Origin: an uncultured Enterocloster sp. | GTDB lineage: Bacteria; Bacillota; Clostridia; Lachnospirales; Lachnospiraceae | Assembly: GCA_944384065.1 (NCBI GenBank) | Contig: CALWRY010000017.1 | Coordinates: forward strand, 1 to 32,467 | Length of the DNA: 32,467 nucleotides | Direction of reading: 5' to 3' | In this document: positions 9,551 through 16,683 of the stretch, piece by piece | How the letters are laid out: each line of letters begins with the position of its first letter | Numbering within the stretch: position 1 is the first letter of the stretch | Made by a program: the position numbers and the translations under genes | Notes under the pieces: model-generated | Told to the model about the DNA's origin: nothing | The model's input: only the letters and a program-made list of their open reading frames with translations | Databases searched by the model: none

Positions 9551-9673
9551 CAGTAAGTCCATAAGAAGCATGGATCCGGGCTGCCCAGAAATCAAGTGGA
9601 GATGCGTGCCTTAAGCCAGTAAGACCGACGGTGCATGGTAAAGGTATGCCACAGAATATGGAGGACAAATACA

Positions 9674-10210
9674 ATGGCAGGATATAGAAAATTAGGTAGA
9701 AACTCAAATCAGAGAAAGGCGCTGCTTCGGAATCAGGTGACAGCACTTCTGTACCATGGAAAGATCCGCACCACAGAGGCCAGAGCAAAGGAAATCCGCA
9801 AGATTGCGGAGGGCCTGATCGCGATGGCTGTGCGCGAGCGCGATAATTATGAGACTGTTACCGTAAAGGCCAAGGTAGCCCGCAAGGACAAGGACGGCAA
9901 GCGCGTAAAGGAAGTTGTGGACGGCAAGAAGGTTACCGTTTACGATGAGGTGGAGAAGGAGATCAAGAAGGATAAGCCCTCCAGACTTCACGCAAGACGC
10001 CAGATGCTGCGCGTTTTCTACGGAGTGACCGAGGTTCCCGCTGCTGCAGCAGGAAAAAAGAAGAACACGAAGGCGGTTGATATGCCGGCAAAGATGTTCG
10101 ACGAGATTGCTCCCAAGTACGCAAACCGCAACGGCGGTTACACCCGTATTGTAAAGATTGGACCCCGCAAGGGCGATGCCGCGATGGAGGTTCTGATCGA
10201 GCTTGTTTAA
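9674..10210 (+). CDS. rplQ: 50S ribosomal protein L17, extended form
   Basis: L17 lies near the peptide exit tunnel. The N-terminus [20 protein letters not shown] and the C-terminus [25 protein letters not shown] are diagnostic. At 178 residues it is about 50-60 longer than the E. coli or Bacillus proteins: extra Lys/Asp-rich sequence at about 60-102 and an Ala/Lys segment at about 121-135. Such extended L17s are known in clostridia. The ATG at 9674 was chosen over an in-frame upstream ATG (9635) because GGAGG precedes it. It is the last gene of the alpha operon. Confidence 0.96.
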   Translation: MAGYRKLGRNSNQRKALLRNQVTALLYHGKIRTTEARAKEIRKIAEGLIAMAVRERDNYETVTVKAKVARKDKDGKRVKEVVDGKKVTVYDEVEKEIKKDKPSRLHARRQMLRVFYGVTEVPAAAAGKKKNTKAVDMPAKMFDEIAPKYANRNGGYTRIVKIGPRKGDAAMEVLIELV

Positions 10211-10260
10211 TAGGTAAGACCGCCAAGGCGGTTCTGAATTGCATATAGTTAGGCAGGCGG

Positions 10261-10300
10261 CTGCAGACAGAGTATTTCTGTCTGCAGTCTTTTATTATTT
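10261..10300 (+). terminator. Intrinsic terminator of the ribosomal cluster
   Basis: CTGCAGACAGA (10261-10271), loop GTATT, TCTGTCTGCAG (10277-10287), then TCTTTTATTATTT. A perfect 11-bp stem with a T-run: a strong stop after rplQ. Confidence 0.9.
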
Positions 10301-10316
10301 GACAGAATATCGTAAG

Positions 10317-10346
10317 TTGACGGCCCAGGCAGGGTAAGGCTATAAT
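10317..10346 (+). promoter_or_regulatory. Sigma-A promoter of the wall-binding protein gene
   Basis: TTGACG (10317-10322), 18-base spacer, TATAAT (10341-10346). It begins just after the terminator, leaving a 5' leader of about 60 bases to the ATG at 10414. Confidence 0.85.
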
Positions 10347-10413
10347 GGAGCTACAAATAGAGAAGGAAAGAGCTGTGGAGAACGGCAAATTTTTCCGAAA
10401 GGAGGCGGTGATT

Positions 10414-11643
10414 ATGTGGAGAAGGAAAGGCCTGGTTACTGCGGCCCTGGCTGCGGCGCTGGTGTCCCTTCCCTTTAGCGCGCAGGCCGATGACAGAAAG
10501 TATATTTCCAGTATATCGCTTAAGGTTCACGTGGATCTGGATCCAGGTGATTCCATCGATGATGGGGACAGCATTGATACCAGCAACGGAGGGGGAGACG
10601 GGACGTATGTCTATACCAGCTCCAGCAAGTACTCCATTGACTCCGCACAGTGGGCTACGGACACAAAGATTGGGGTTGGGGATACGCCGAAGATCGAGGT
10701 TTACCTGGATCCGGACTATTCCGGTGACACAGAATACCGGTTCCGCAGCAGCTATAGCTCCAGCTCTGTAAGCATCAGCGGCGGTACCTTTGTCTCGGCG
10801 GACCGGAAAGGCGATCAGCTGAAGGTCGTGCTCCGGGTCAACGGGATTAAGGGAACCTTCAGCGAGCCGGAGGACGCTTTCTGGGATGATGCGCGGGGAA
10901 GAGCCCGGTGGGAAGAGGGAGATGACGATTCCGGGTATTATGACGTGTACCTATACCGCGGCTCAAGCGTTGTGAAGAAGCTTGAGGAGTACCGCGGAAA
11001 TTCTTATAATTTCTATCCCTATATGACCAAGGAAGGGGACTACACCTTTAAGGTGCGGACCGTGCCTCACACAGACGATGAGAAGCGCTATGGAGATAAG
11101 AGCGGATGGGTAGAGTCCGGTGATCTCTATATTGACGAGGATGAGGTGTCGGACGGAACCGGACAGGATACGGGAAGCGGCGCAGGCGGCGGAATCACCC
11201 AGGTTGGCTGGATTCAGGATGGAAGCACCTGGTATTTCCGGTATCCGGACGGCACCTATCAGCAGGCAGGCTGGCTTAAGTGGAACGGCATCTGGTATCT
11301 GTTCGACAGCAGCGGGCGGATGCTCACAGGATGGCAGCAGACCGGAGGAAACTGGTATTTTATGGATGGCAGCGGGGCCATGAAGACTGGCTGGGTGAAG
11401 TCCGGCGACGTATGGTACTATATGAATCCCAACGCGGACGGGCCGGAGGGCGCCATGGTTAAGAGCAGCTGGCTTGTTATCGACGGAAAGGCCTACTTCC
11501 TAAGCGACTCCGGCGCTATGGTGGAGGGATGGTACCAGGTGGAGGGAAACTGGTATTATTTCTATCCGGGACAGGGCCACAGAGCGGTGAACACAAATAT
11601 AAGCGGTTTTCAGCTGGACGCCAATGGGGTCTGGAACCGATAA
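10414..11643 (+). CDS. Secreted protein with choline-binding-type cell-wall repeats
   Basis: The 409-residue product has a signal peptide (MWRRKGLVTAALAAALVSLPFSAQA, about 1-25). Residues about 26-255 are acidic, Ser/Tyr/Gly-rich and not recognised; the segment YDVYLYRGSSVVKKLEEYRG onward looks like a fibronectin-type beta domain. Residues 265-409 hold about six to seven CW_binding_1-type repeats (GW...WYYF/L...G.M), which attach proteins non-covalently to wall polymers. No catalytic domain is visible, so the role could be adhesive or structural. ATG 10414 has GAAAGGAGG eight bases upstream; an in-frame ATG at 10345 overlaps the -10 box and is impossible. It stands alone between its own promoter and terminator. 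Confidence 0.85.
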   Translation: MWRRKGLVTAALAAALVSLPFSAQADDRKYISSISLKVHVDLDPGDSIDDGDSIDTSNGGGDGTYVYTSSSKYSIDSAQWATDTKIGVGDTPKIEVYLDPDYSGDTEYRFRSSYSSSSVSISGGTFVSADRKGDQLKVVLRVNGIKGTFSEPEDAFWDDARGRARWEEGDDDSGYYDVYLYRGSSVVKKLEEYRGNSYNFYPYMTKEGDYTFKVRTVPHTDDEKRYGDKSGWVESGDLYIDEDEVSDGTGQDTGSGAGGGITQVGWIQDGSTWYFRYPDGTYQQAGWLKWNGIWYLFDSSGRMLTGWQQTGGNWYFMDGSGAMKTGWVKSGDVWYYMNPNADGPEGAMVKSSWLVIDGKAYFLSDSGAMVEGWYQVEGNWYYFYPGQGHRAVNTNISGFQLDANGVWNR

Positions 11644-11663
11644 AGTATAAGGATGACAATACG

Positions 11664-11687
11664 GGGAGCCCGGGAAGCCGGGCTCCC
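11664..11687 (+). terminator. GC-rich hairpin after the wall-binding protein gene
   Basis: GGGAGCCCGG (11664-11673), loop GAAG, CCGGGCTCCC (11678-11687), followed by ATTTG. The perfect 10-bp stem is strong but the T-run is short, so termination may be partial. Confidence 0.7.
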
Positions 11688-11693
11688 ATTTGC

Positions 11694-11749
11694 TGTGCGT
11701 GGAACTGAGCTGCGTTTCGCCTGTGCACGGAACCAGGCTGCGTTTCGCA
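11694..11749 (+). repeat. Two tandem 28-bp imperfect repeats
   Basis: Units 11694-11721 and 11722-11749 agree at 22 of 28 positions and share the block GCTGCGTTTCGC. They abut the -35 box of the ecfA1 promoter. They could be tandem regulator sites or a recent slippage duplication. Confidence 0.7.
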
Positions 11750-11751
11750 TG

Positions 11752-11780
11752 TTGTGTTTGTGGATAAAGTATGCTAAAAT
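11752..11780 (+). promoter_or_regulatory. Promoter for ecfA1-ecfA2-ecfT-truA
   Basis: TTGTGT (11752-11757), 17-base spacer, TAAAAT (11775-11780) with an extended -10 TG (11772-11773). It is 41 bases before the ecfA1 ATG. Confidence 0.6.
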
Positions 11781-11820
11781 GTTTCAGAAATAGTTGCAGG
11801 CACACGGAGAAAGGAACGGA

Positions 11821-12681
11821 ATGGGAATCATAAAGGCGGCCCGGCTGGTGCATGAATACATCAGGCGGAATGAAGACGATAAGGTGGAAGAAATAAAGCG
11901 GGCGCTGGACGGCGTGGACGTGGAGATAAAGGCCGGGGATTTCGTGGCGGTTCTGGGGCACAATGGATCGGGAAAGTCCACATTCGCCAAGCATGTAAAC
12001 GCTCTTCTGGCGCCCACGGAGGGGACGCTCTGGGTGGGCGGCATGGATACAAAGGAGGAATCCCATGTATGGGACATCCGGAAGCTGGCGGGAATGGTGT
12101 TCCAGAATCCGGACAATCAAATTATCGGAAATATTGTGGAGGAGGACGTAGGCTTTGGGCCGGAAAACCTGGGAGTGCCCACGGAGGAAATCTGGCGCCG
12201 CGTGGACGAGAGCCTGAAGGCAGTGGGAATGACGGCCTACCGCCTTCAGTCCCCCAATAAGCTGTCCGGCGGGCAGAAGCAGCGGGTGGCGATTGCCGGG
12301 GTTATGGCAATGAAGCCCAGATGTATTATCCTGGACGAGCCCACGGCCATGCTGGATCCCAACGGGCGCAGGGAGGTTATAAAGACAGTTCACGCCCTCA
12401 ACCGGGCGGAGGGGATCACGGTTCTGCTTATCACCCACTATATGGAGGAAGCAGTGGACGCGGATCGGGTGATTGTGATGGACGATGGGCGCATCGTGAT
12501 GGACGGGAAGCCTCGGGAAATTTTTTCTAGGGTTCAGGAGCTGAAAAGCCATGGACTGGACGTGCCCCAGGCCACGGAGCTGGCTTATGAGCTTAAGGAA
12601 GCAGGGCTTCCTCTTCCTGAGGGGATTTTGAGCAGGGAAGAGCTGGTCCGGGAGCTGGCGCCCTTGTTGAGCGAGAGATAG
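11821..12681 (+). CDS. ecfA1: ECF transporter ATPase EcfA1
   Basis: One of the two ATPases of the energy-coupling factor module that powers uptake of vitamins and trace metals through interchangeable S components. The 286-residue protein shows Walker [10 protein letters not shown] (46-54), Q-loop FQNPDNQ (94-100, EcfA1-type), signature LSGGQ (148-152), Walker B IILDEP (169-174) and switch H206. ATG at 11821 follows GGAGAAAGGAA; a TTG at 11794 in frame is less likely. It begins the ecfA1-ecfA2-ecfT-truA unit. No S-component gene is nearby, as expected for a shared group II module. Confidence 0.96.
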   Translation: MGIIKAARLVHEYIRRNEDDKVEEIKRALDGVDVEIKAGDFVAVLGHNGSGKSTFAKHVNALLAPTEGTLWVGGMDTKEESHVWDIRKLAGMVFQNPDNQIIGNIVEEDVGFGPENLGVPTEEIWRRVDESLKAVGMTAYRLQSPNKLSGGQKQRVAIAGVMAMKPRCIILDEPTAMLDPNGRREVIKTVHALNRAEGITVLLITHYMEEAVDADRVIVMDDGRIVMDGKPREIFSRVQELKSHGLDVPQATELAYELKEAGLPLPEGILSREELVRELAPLLSER

Positions 12682-12696
12682 GCGGAGGGAACGCAC

Positions 12697-13581
12697 ATGT
12701 CGATAAAAGCAGTAGATCTGAATTATGTTTACAGCGGCGGGACCGCCTTTGAGCAGCATGCTCTCTTTGACGTAAACTTTGAGATCAGGGACGGGGAGTT
12801 TGTGGGGCTAATCGGGCACACAGGCTCAGGCAAATCCACGCTGACCCAGCATCTCAACGGGCTTCTCAGGGCCAGCTCCGGCGCCCTCTATTATAATGGG
12901 GAAAATATATACGCTCCGGATTACGATATGAAGAAGCTGAGAAGCAAGGTGGGGCTTGTTTTCCAGTATCCGGAACATCAGCTCTTTGAGATAGATGTGC
13001 TGACGGATGTGTGCTTTGGCCCGAAGAATCTTGGGCTGTCCCAGGAGGAGGCGGAGGCCAGGGCGCGGCAGGCCCTGGAGCTGGTGGGGCTTGACGAGAG
13101 CTTTTACAGGCAGTCTCCTTTTGAGCTGTCCGGCGGGCAGAAGCGGAGAGCCGCCATCGCAGGGGTTCTGGCCATGGAGCCGGAGGTCCTGATTTTGGAT
13201 GAGCCCACAGCGGGGTTGGATCCTCGGGGCAGGGACGAGATTCTGGATGTGATCAAGGGGCTCCATGAACAGAAGGGCATGACCATCATCCTGGTGTCCC
13301 ACAGCATGGAGGATGTGGCCAGATATGCAGAACGGCTGATAGTCATGAATCACGGCTCCAAGGTGTATGACGGGACGCCCAAGGAGGTATTCCGCCATTA
13401 TAAGGAGCTGGAGGCCATTGGCCTGGCCGCGCCCCAGATCACCTACCTGGTGCATGAGCTCAGGGAAAAGGGGGTTGATCTGGATTCGGATATCACCACC
13501 ATCCGGGAGGCCAAGGAGGCTATCCTGGCCCTGTGGACAGAAAACAGGCGGAAAGAAGGCGGTGGGAAGAGCGATGTTTAG
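12697..13581 (+). CDS. ecfA2: ECF transporter ATPase EcfA2
   Basis: Partner ATPase of EcfA1. The 294 residues carry Walker A GHTGSGKST (40-48), the EcfA2-type Q-loop FQYPEHQLFE (89-98), signature LSGGQ (144-148) and Walker B LILDEP (165-170). The Q-loop wording distinguishes it from EcfA1. It starts 15 bases after ecfA1 behind GGCGGAGGGAA and overlaps ecfT by eight bases, so the three subunits are translationally linked, fitting a fixed A1:A2:T stoichiometry. Confidence 0.96.
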   Translation: MSIKAVDLNYVYSGGTAFEQHALFDVNFEIRDGEFVGLIGHTGSGKSTLTQHLNGLLRASSGALYYNGENIYAPDYDMKKLRSKVGLVFQYPEHQLFEIDVLTDVCFGPKNLGLSQEEAEARARQALELVGLDESFYRQSPFELSGGQKRRAAIAGVLAMEPEVLILDEPTAGLDPRGRDEILDVIKGLHEQKGMTIILVSHSMEDVARYAERLIVMNHGSKVYDGTPKEVFRHYKELEAIGLAAPQITYLVHELREKGVDLDSDITTIREAKEAILALWTENRRKEGGGKSDV

Positions 13582-14374
13582 AGAGATTACACTGGGACAA
13601 TATTATCCTGTGGATTCCAGGATCCACAGGCTGGATCCGCGGACCAAGCTGTTCGGGACCATGATATTTATTATCTCCCTGTTTTTGGCGGATAATTTGT
13701 GGGGATATGGCCTGGCCACGGCAGCTCTCATTCTGGTAATCCGGATGACCCTGGTGCCGGTCCGCTTTATTCTCAGGGGCCTTAGGGCTGTGCTGATCCT
13801 TCTTCTTATCAGCGTCAGCTTCAACCTGTTTCTCACCGGGGGAGAGGTGATTGCGAGCTTTTGGATTTTCCGGATTACCAAGGAGGGAGTGCGGCTGGCC
13901 TTTTTTATGGCAGTGCGCCTGATTTATCTGGTGATTGGATCTTCCCTTATGACGCTTACCACGACGCCGAACCAGCTGACAGACGGCCTGGAGAAAGGGC
14001 TCGGATGCCTGAAGAAACTCCATGTGCCTGTCCATGAGGTGGCTATGATGATGTCCATTGCCCTGCGTTTTATCCCGATTCTGGTAGAGGAGACGGACAA
14101 AATTATGAAGGCTCAGATGGCCCGGGGCGCGGACTTTGAATCGGGCAATCTGATCCAGAGGGCAAGGGCTATGGTGCCGTTGCTGGTTCCGCTGTTTGTC
14201 AGCGCATTCCGCAGGGCAACGGATCTGGCCATGGCCATGGAGGCCAGGTGTTACCGGGGCGGCGAGGGACGGACCAAGATGAAGCCCCTGCGCTACCAGG
14301 CAGGGGATCGGGCGGCATACACAGCGCTCCTTGTGTACCTGGGGGCCATGGCTGCTTCCCGAATATTTTTGTGA
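13574..14374 (+). CDS. ecfT: ECF transporter transmembrane subunit EcfT
   Basis: The transmembrane coupling subunit joining EcfA1/A2 to S components. The 266-residue protein has hydrophobic segments at roughly 30-80, 90-115 and near the C-terminus, and the cytoplasmic coupling motifs QMARGADFE and AMEARCYRG, the two Ala-Arg motifs that dock on the ATPases. The start ATG at 13574 overlaps the end of ecfA2; a longer in-frame reading begins inside ecfA2 and is a shadow. The gene ends 10 bases before truA. Confidence 0.95.
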   Translation: MFREITLGQYYPVDSRIHRLDPRTKLFGTMIFIISLFLADNLWGYGLATAALILVIRMTLVPVRFILRGLRAVLILLLISVSFNLFLTGGEVIASFWIFRITKEGVRLAFFMAVRLIYLVIGSSLMTLTTTPNQLTDGLEKGLGCLKKLHVPVHEVAMMMSIALRFIPILVEETDKIMKAQMARGADFESGNLIQRARAMVPLLVPLFVSAFRRATDLAMAMEARCYRGGEGRTKMKPLRYQAGDRAAYTALLVYLGAMAASRIFL

Positions 14375-14384
14375 GGATGGATGA

Positions 14385-15125
14385 ATGAAGCGAATAAAGC
14401 TGGTGGTGGCCTATGACGGCACCAATTATCACGGATGGCAGCTTCAGCCGGGGGCGGCGACCATTGAGCAGATGCTCAATGAGGCTCTGACCGGGCTGCT
14501 GGGGGAGCCGATTGCAGTCATCGGCGCCAGCCGGACAGATGCAGGTGTTCACGCCCTGGGAAATGTGGCGGTGTTTGACACAAGGCACCGGATGCCGGGG
14601 GAGAAGATACGCTTTGCTTTAAACCACCGCCTTCCTGCGGACATACGGGTGCAGTCTTCCTGCCAGGTGCCGGACGACTGGCATCCCAGAAAACACCCCT
14701 GCATCAAGACCTATGAATACCGGATTTTGAACCGTGAGGTGGAGCTGCCCCAGGAGCGGCTGTACGCTGCCTTCTGCCGTTTTCCGGTGGATGTGGAGCG
14801 CATGAGACAGGGGGCCGCGTTCCTGGTGGGAGAGCATGATTTTAAAAGCTTCTGCAATGTGCGGACCCAGGCGGAGACAACGGTGCGGCACATATACGAT
14901 ATCCAGGTAGAGCGGGACGGAAAGGGGATTATCACCATACGGATCCGGGGAAATGGATTCCTCTACAATATGGTGCGCATTATAGCGGGGACGCTCCTGA
15001 AAACCGGGATGGGGCAGATGGAGCCAGAGGGCGTCAGGCGCGCGCTCGAAGCGCGGGACCGTCAGGCTGCAGGGCCTACGGCCCCGGCCATGGGCCTGAC
15101 GCTGGCCGGGATTGAATACACATAG
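14385..15125 (+). CDS. truA: tRNA pseudouridine(38-40) synthase TruA
   Basis: Converts uridines 38-40 of the tRNA anticodon stem to pseudouridine. The 246-residue protein has YDGTNYHGWQ (10-19), the catalytic aspartate D52 in ASRTDAGVHA, and the NGFLYNMVRIIAGTLL C-terminal block. ATG 14385 sits behind TGAGGATGG; an ATG four bases upstream is out of frame. The order ecfA1-ecfA2-ecfT-truA-rplM-rpsI is widespread in Firmicutes; here rplM has its own promoter. No clear terminator follows truA. Confidence 0.96.
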   Translation: MKRIKLVVAYDGTNYHGWQLQPGAATIEQMLNEALTGLLGEPIAVIGASRTDAGVHALGNVAVFDTRHRMPGEKIRFALNHRLPADIRVQSSCQVPDDWHPRKHPCIKTYEYRILNREVELPQERLYAAFCRFPVDVERMRQGAAFLVGEHDFKSFCNVRTQAETTVRHIYDIQVERDGKGIITIRIRGNGFLYNMVRIIAGTLLKTGMGQMEPEGVRRALEARDRQAAGPTAPAMGLTLAGIEYT

Positions 15126-15178
15126 CCGGGCAGGAAGAACCGGCGCCCGCTGGGGAGGCCTGCAGCCCGAGCCGTTAC

Positions 15179-15214
15179 AAAAAACGCGAAAAAACCTCGA
15201 AAAACCGTGGAAAA
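15179..15214 (+). promoter_or_regulatory. Four helically phased A-tracts upstream of the rplM promoter
   Basis: A-runs at 15179-15184, 15189-15194, 15200-15204 and 15211-15214 have centres about 10 to 10.5 bases apart and end just before the -35 box. In-phase A-tracts bend DNA and can act as UP elements for the RNA polymerase alpha C-terminal domain. Confidence 0.75.
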
Positions 15215-15219
15215 TAGGG

Positions 15220-15248
15220 TTGACACCTGTGGAACCCTATTATATAAT
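15220..15248 (+). promoter_or_regulatory. Perfect-consensus sigma-A promoter for rplM-rpsI
   Basis: TTGACA (15220-15225), exactly 17 bases, TATAAT (15243-15248). Transcription would start near 15255, giving a leader of about 150 bases before rplM. Confidence 0.95.
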
Positions 15249-15254
15249 ATAAAA

Positions 15255-15405
15255 CTGTGACATTACCAGAGAATGCTTATCCAAAGCCCCGGAGTAAGCA
15301 TCCAGCTGATAAATTCTTCCCATATTTATCAGGCGGTTTGGGGCGTCCTTGGGACGCCGGATATATTTTTATAGAACGAAGGTTCAATCAACAGGAGGTT
15401 AATCC
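15255..15405 (+). promoter_or_regulatory. Structured 5' leader of rplM (L13 leader-like)
   Basis: Three stems are visible: ATGCTTA (15273-15279) with TAAGCAT (15295-15301); CTGATAAAT (15306-15314) with ATTTATCAG (15324-15332); GGCGTCC (15342-15348) with GGACGCC (15352-15358), followed by ATATATTTTT. Loop bases CCAAAGCCCC (15281-15290) could pair with TTTGGGGC (15337-15344) as a pseudoknot. Position and size fit the L13 leader known in Firmicutes, thought to let L13 regulate its own mRNA; family membership is inferred. Confidence 0.65.
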
Positions 15406-15834
15406 ATGAAAAGTTTTATGGCGAGTCCAGCGACAATTGAGAGAAAATGGTACGTAGTGGATGCTGCGGGATGCACATTAGGACGCCTGGCTTCTGAGGT
15501 TGCCAGCGTTTTGAGGGGCAAGAATAAGCCTATCTTCACTCCTCATATGGACTGCGGAGATTATGTGATTGTAGTCAACGCTTCCAAGGTAAAGGTAACC
15601 GGCAAGAAGCTTGATCAGAAGATTTACTACCGTCATTCTGATTATGTGGGCGGTATGAGAGAGACCACTCTTCGCGAGATGATGGACAAGAAGCCCGAGC
15701 AGGTAGTTGAGTTAGCAGTTAAGGGTATGCTTCCAAAAGGACCTCTGGGAAGAAGCATGTACAAGAAGCTTCATGTATACGCAGGCCCGGATCACGAGCA
15801 GGCAGCGCAGAAACCGGAAGTTTTAACATTTTAA
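15406..15834 (+). CDS. rplM: 50S ribosomal protein L13
   Basis: An early-assembling large-subunit protein. The 142 residues include [29 protein letters not shown] (about 14-42), the [15 protein letters not shown] segment and [25 protein letters not shown], all typical. ATG lies behind ACAGGAGGTTAATCC. It is the first gene of an rplM-rpsI unit with its own consensus promoter and leader; rpsI starts 24 bases after the stop. Confidence 0.98.
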   Translation: MKSFMASPATIERKWYVVDAAGCTLGRLASEVASVLRGKNKPIFTPHMDCGDYVIVVNASKVKVTGKKLDQKIYYRHSDYVGGMRETTLREMMDKKPEQVVELAVKGMLPKGPLGRSMYKKLHVYAGPDHEQAAQKPEVLTF

Positions 15835-15858
15835 TGAGGATTGGAGGAAGAAAGTATC

Positions 15859-16251
15859 ATGGCTAGCGTGAAATTTTATGGAACAGGCAGAAGGAAAAAA
15901 TCCATCGCCAGAGTATATATGACACCCGGCACCGGCAAGATCACCATCAACAAGAGAGATATTGATGATTATCTGGGACTTGAGACCTTAAAGCTCATCG
16001 TTCGTCAGCCCCTGGTAGCTACCGATACCACGGACAAGTTCGATATCATGGTAAATGTACACGGCGGCGGCACCACCGGACAGGCAGGCGCTATCCGTCA
16101 CGGCATCTCCAGAGCCCTCTTAAAGGCTGACATTGATTACCGTCCCGTTCTCAAGAAGGCTGGATATCTGACCAGAGATCCGAGAATGAAGGAGAGGAAG
16201 AAGTACGGCTTAAAGGCAGCAAGAAGAGCGCCGCAGTTCTCCAAGAGATAA
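15859..16251 (+). CDS. rpsI: 30S ribosomal protein S9
   Basis: S9 contacts P-site tRNA through its C-terminal tail. The 130-residue protein starts [20 protein letters not shown] and ends [24 protein letters not shown], with the invariant terminal arginine. The ATG at 15859 gives the exact family length and has GGAGGAAG upstream; an earlier in-frame TTG (15841) is rejected. It is followed by a strong terminator. Confidence 0.98.
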   Translation: MASVKFYGTGRRKKSIARVYMTPGTGKITINKRDIDDYLGLETLKLIVRQPLVATDTTDKFDIMVNVHGGGTTGQAGAIRHGISRALLKADIDYRPVLKKAGYLTRDPRMKERKKYGLKAARRAPQFSKR

Positions 16252-16272
16252 TCGACCATACAAAAACAGCGA

Positions 16273-16306
16273 AAAAGCCCGGAATTACGCCATTTTCCGG
16301 GCTTTT
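16273..16306 (+). terminator. Intrinsic terminator after rpsI
   Basis: AAAAGCCCGGAA (16273-16284), ten-base loop, TTCCGGGCTTTT (16295-16306). A perfect 12-bp stem with A and T flanks; it may work in both directions. Confidence 0.9.
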
Positions 16307-16345
16307 GTTATGTCCAAAAATCAGGTGGAAAGCGGAGGTAATGGT

Positions 16346-16624
16346 ATGTTTCCAAAGGTTGTAAAGGTAATGCCAATGAGAGATTATACGGTTCATGTAT
16401 ATTTTGAAGATGGAAAAACCGTACATTATGATATGACTCCTATGATTGGAAAAGGAGTCTTCAGCCCGCTAAAAGATATAAATGTTTTTGTGGACACATG
16501 TACGGTTTTGAATGATACGCTTGCATGGGATCTTTCAAAAAATCAGGATAATACGGCCTGCCTGGATATTGATCCATTTACATTATATCATTTGCCCTTG
16601 GCGGAAGAAAAGATGGGGGAATGA
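16346..16624 (+). CDS. DUF2442 domain-containing protein
   Basis: A 92-residue protein: MFPKVVKVMPMRDYTVHVYF at the start, then FEDGKTVHYDMTPMI and a GVFSPLKD...AWDLSK...CLDIDP pattern, the layout of small DUF2442 proteins, whose biochemical role is unknown. They are often encoded beside DUF4160 proteins; no such partner is visible here. ATG 16346 has GGAGG eight bases upstream; an in-frame ATG at 16310 lies right against the rpsI terminator and is unlikely. No promoter is evident, so it may depend on read-through. It converges with the reductase gene. Confidence 0.75.
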   Translation: MFPKVVKVMPMRDYTVHVYFEDGKTVHYDMTPMIGKGVFSPLKDINVFVDTCTVLNDTLAWDLSKNQDNTACLDIDPFTLYHLPLAEEKMGE

Positions 16625-16683
16625 GATATCCCCAGCGTCCTTTCTATTGCCTGTTTTGCGCTTTGCAGCCAGACATGGGGCAA

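Noticed and set aside
10219-10232. ACCGCC-AA-GGCGGT just after rplQ as a terminator
   Set aside because: The loop is too small and no T-run follows; the 10261-10300 structure is the convincing terminator.
11500-12759. A 419-codon open frame on the minus strand across ecfA1 and the end of the wall-binding gene
   Set aside because: It is antisense to two well-supported genes, has no family resemblance and no ribosome binding site; high GC makes such shadows common.
15126-15178. GC-rich partial stem after truA as a terminator
   Set aside because: The arms pair only with a bulge and no T-run follows.
16610-16640. Weak GGGG/CCCC stem between the convergent DUF2442 and YmfI-like genes
   Set aside because: Stem of about five pairs without a T-run; not enough to call a terminator.
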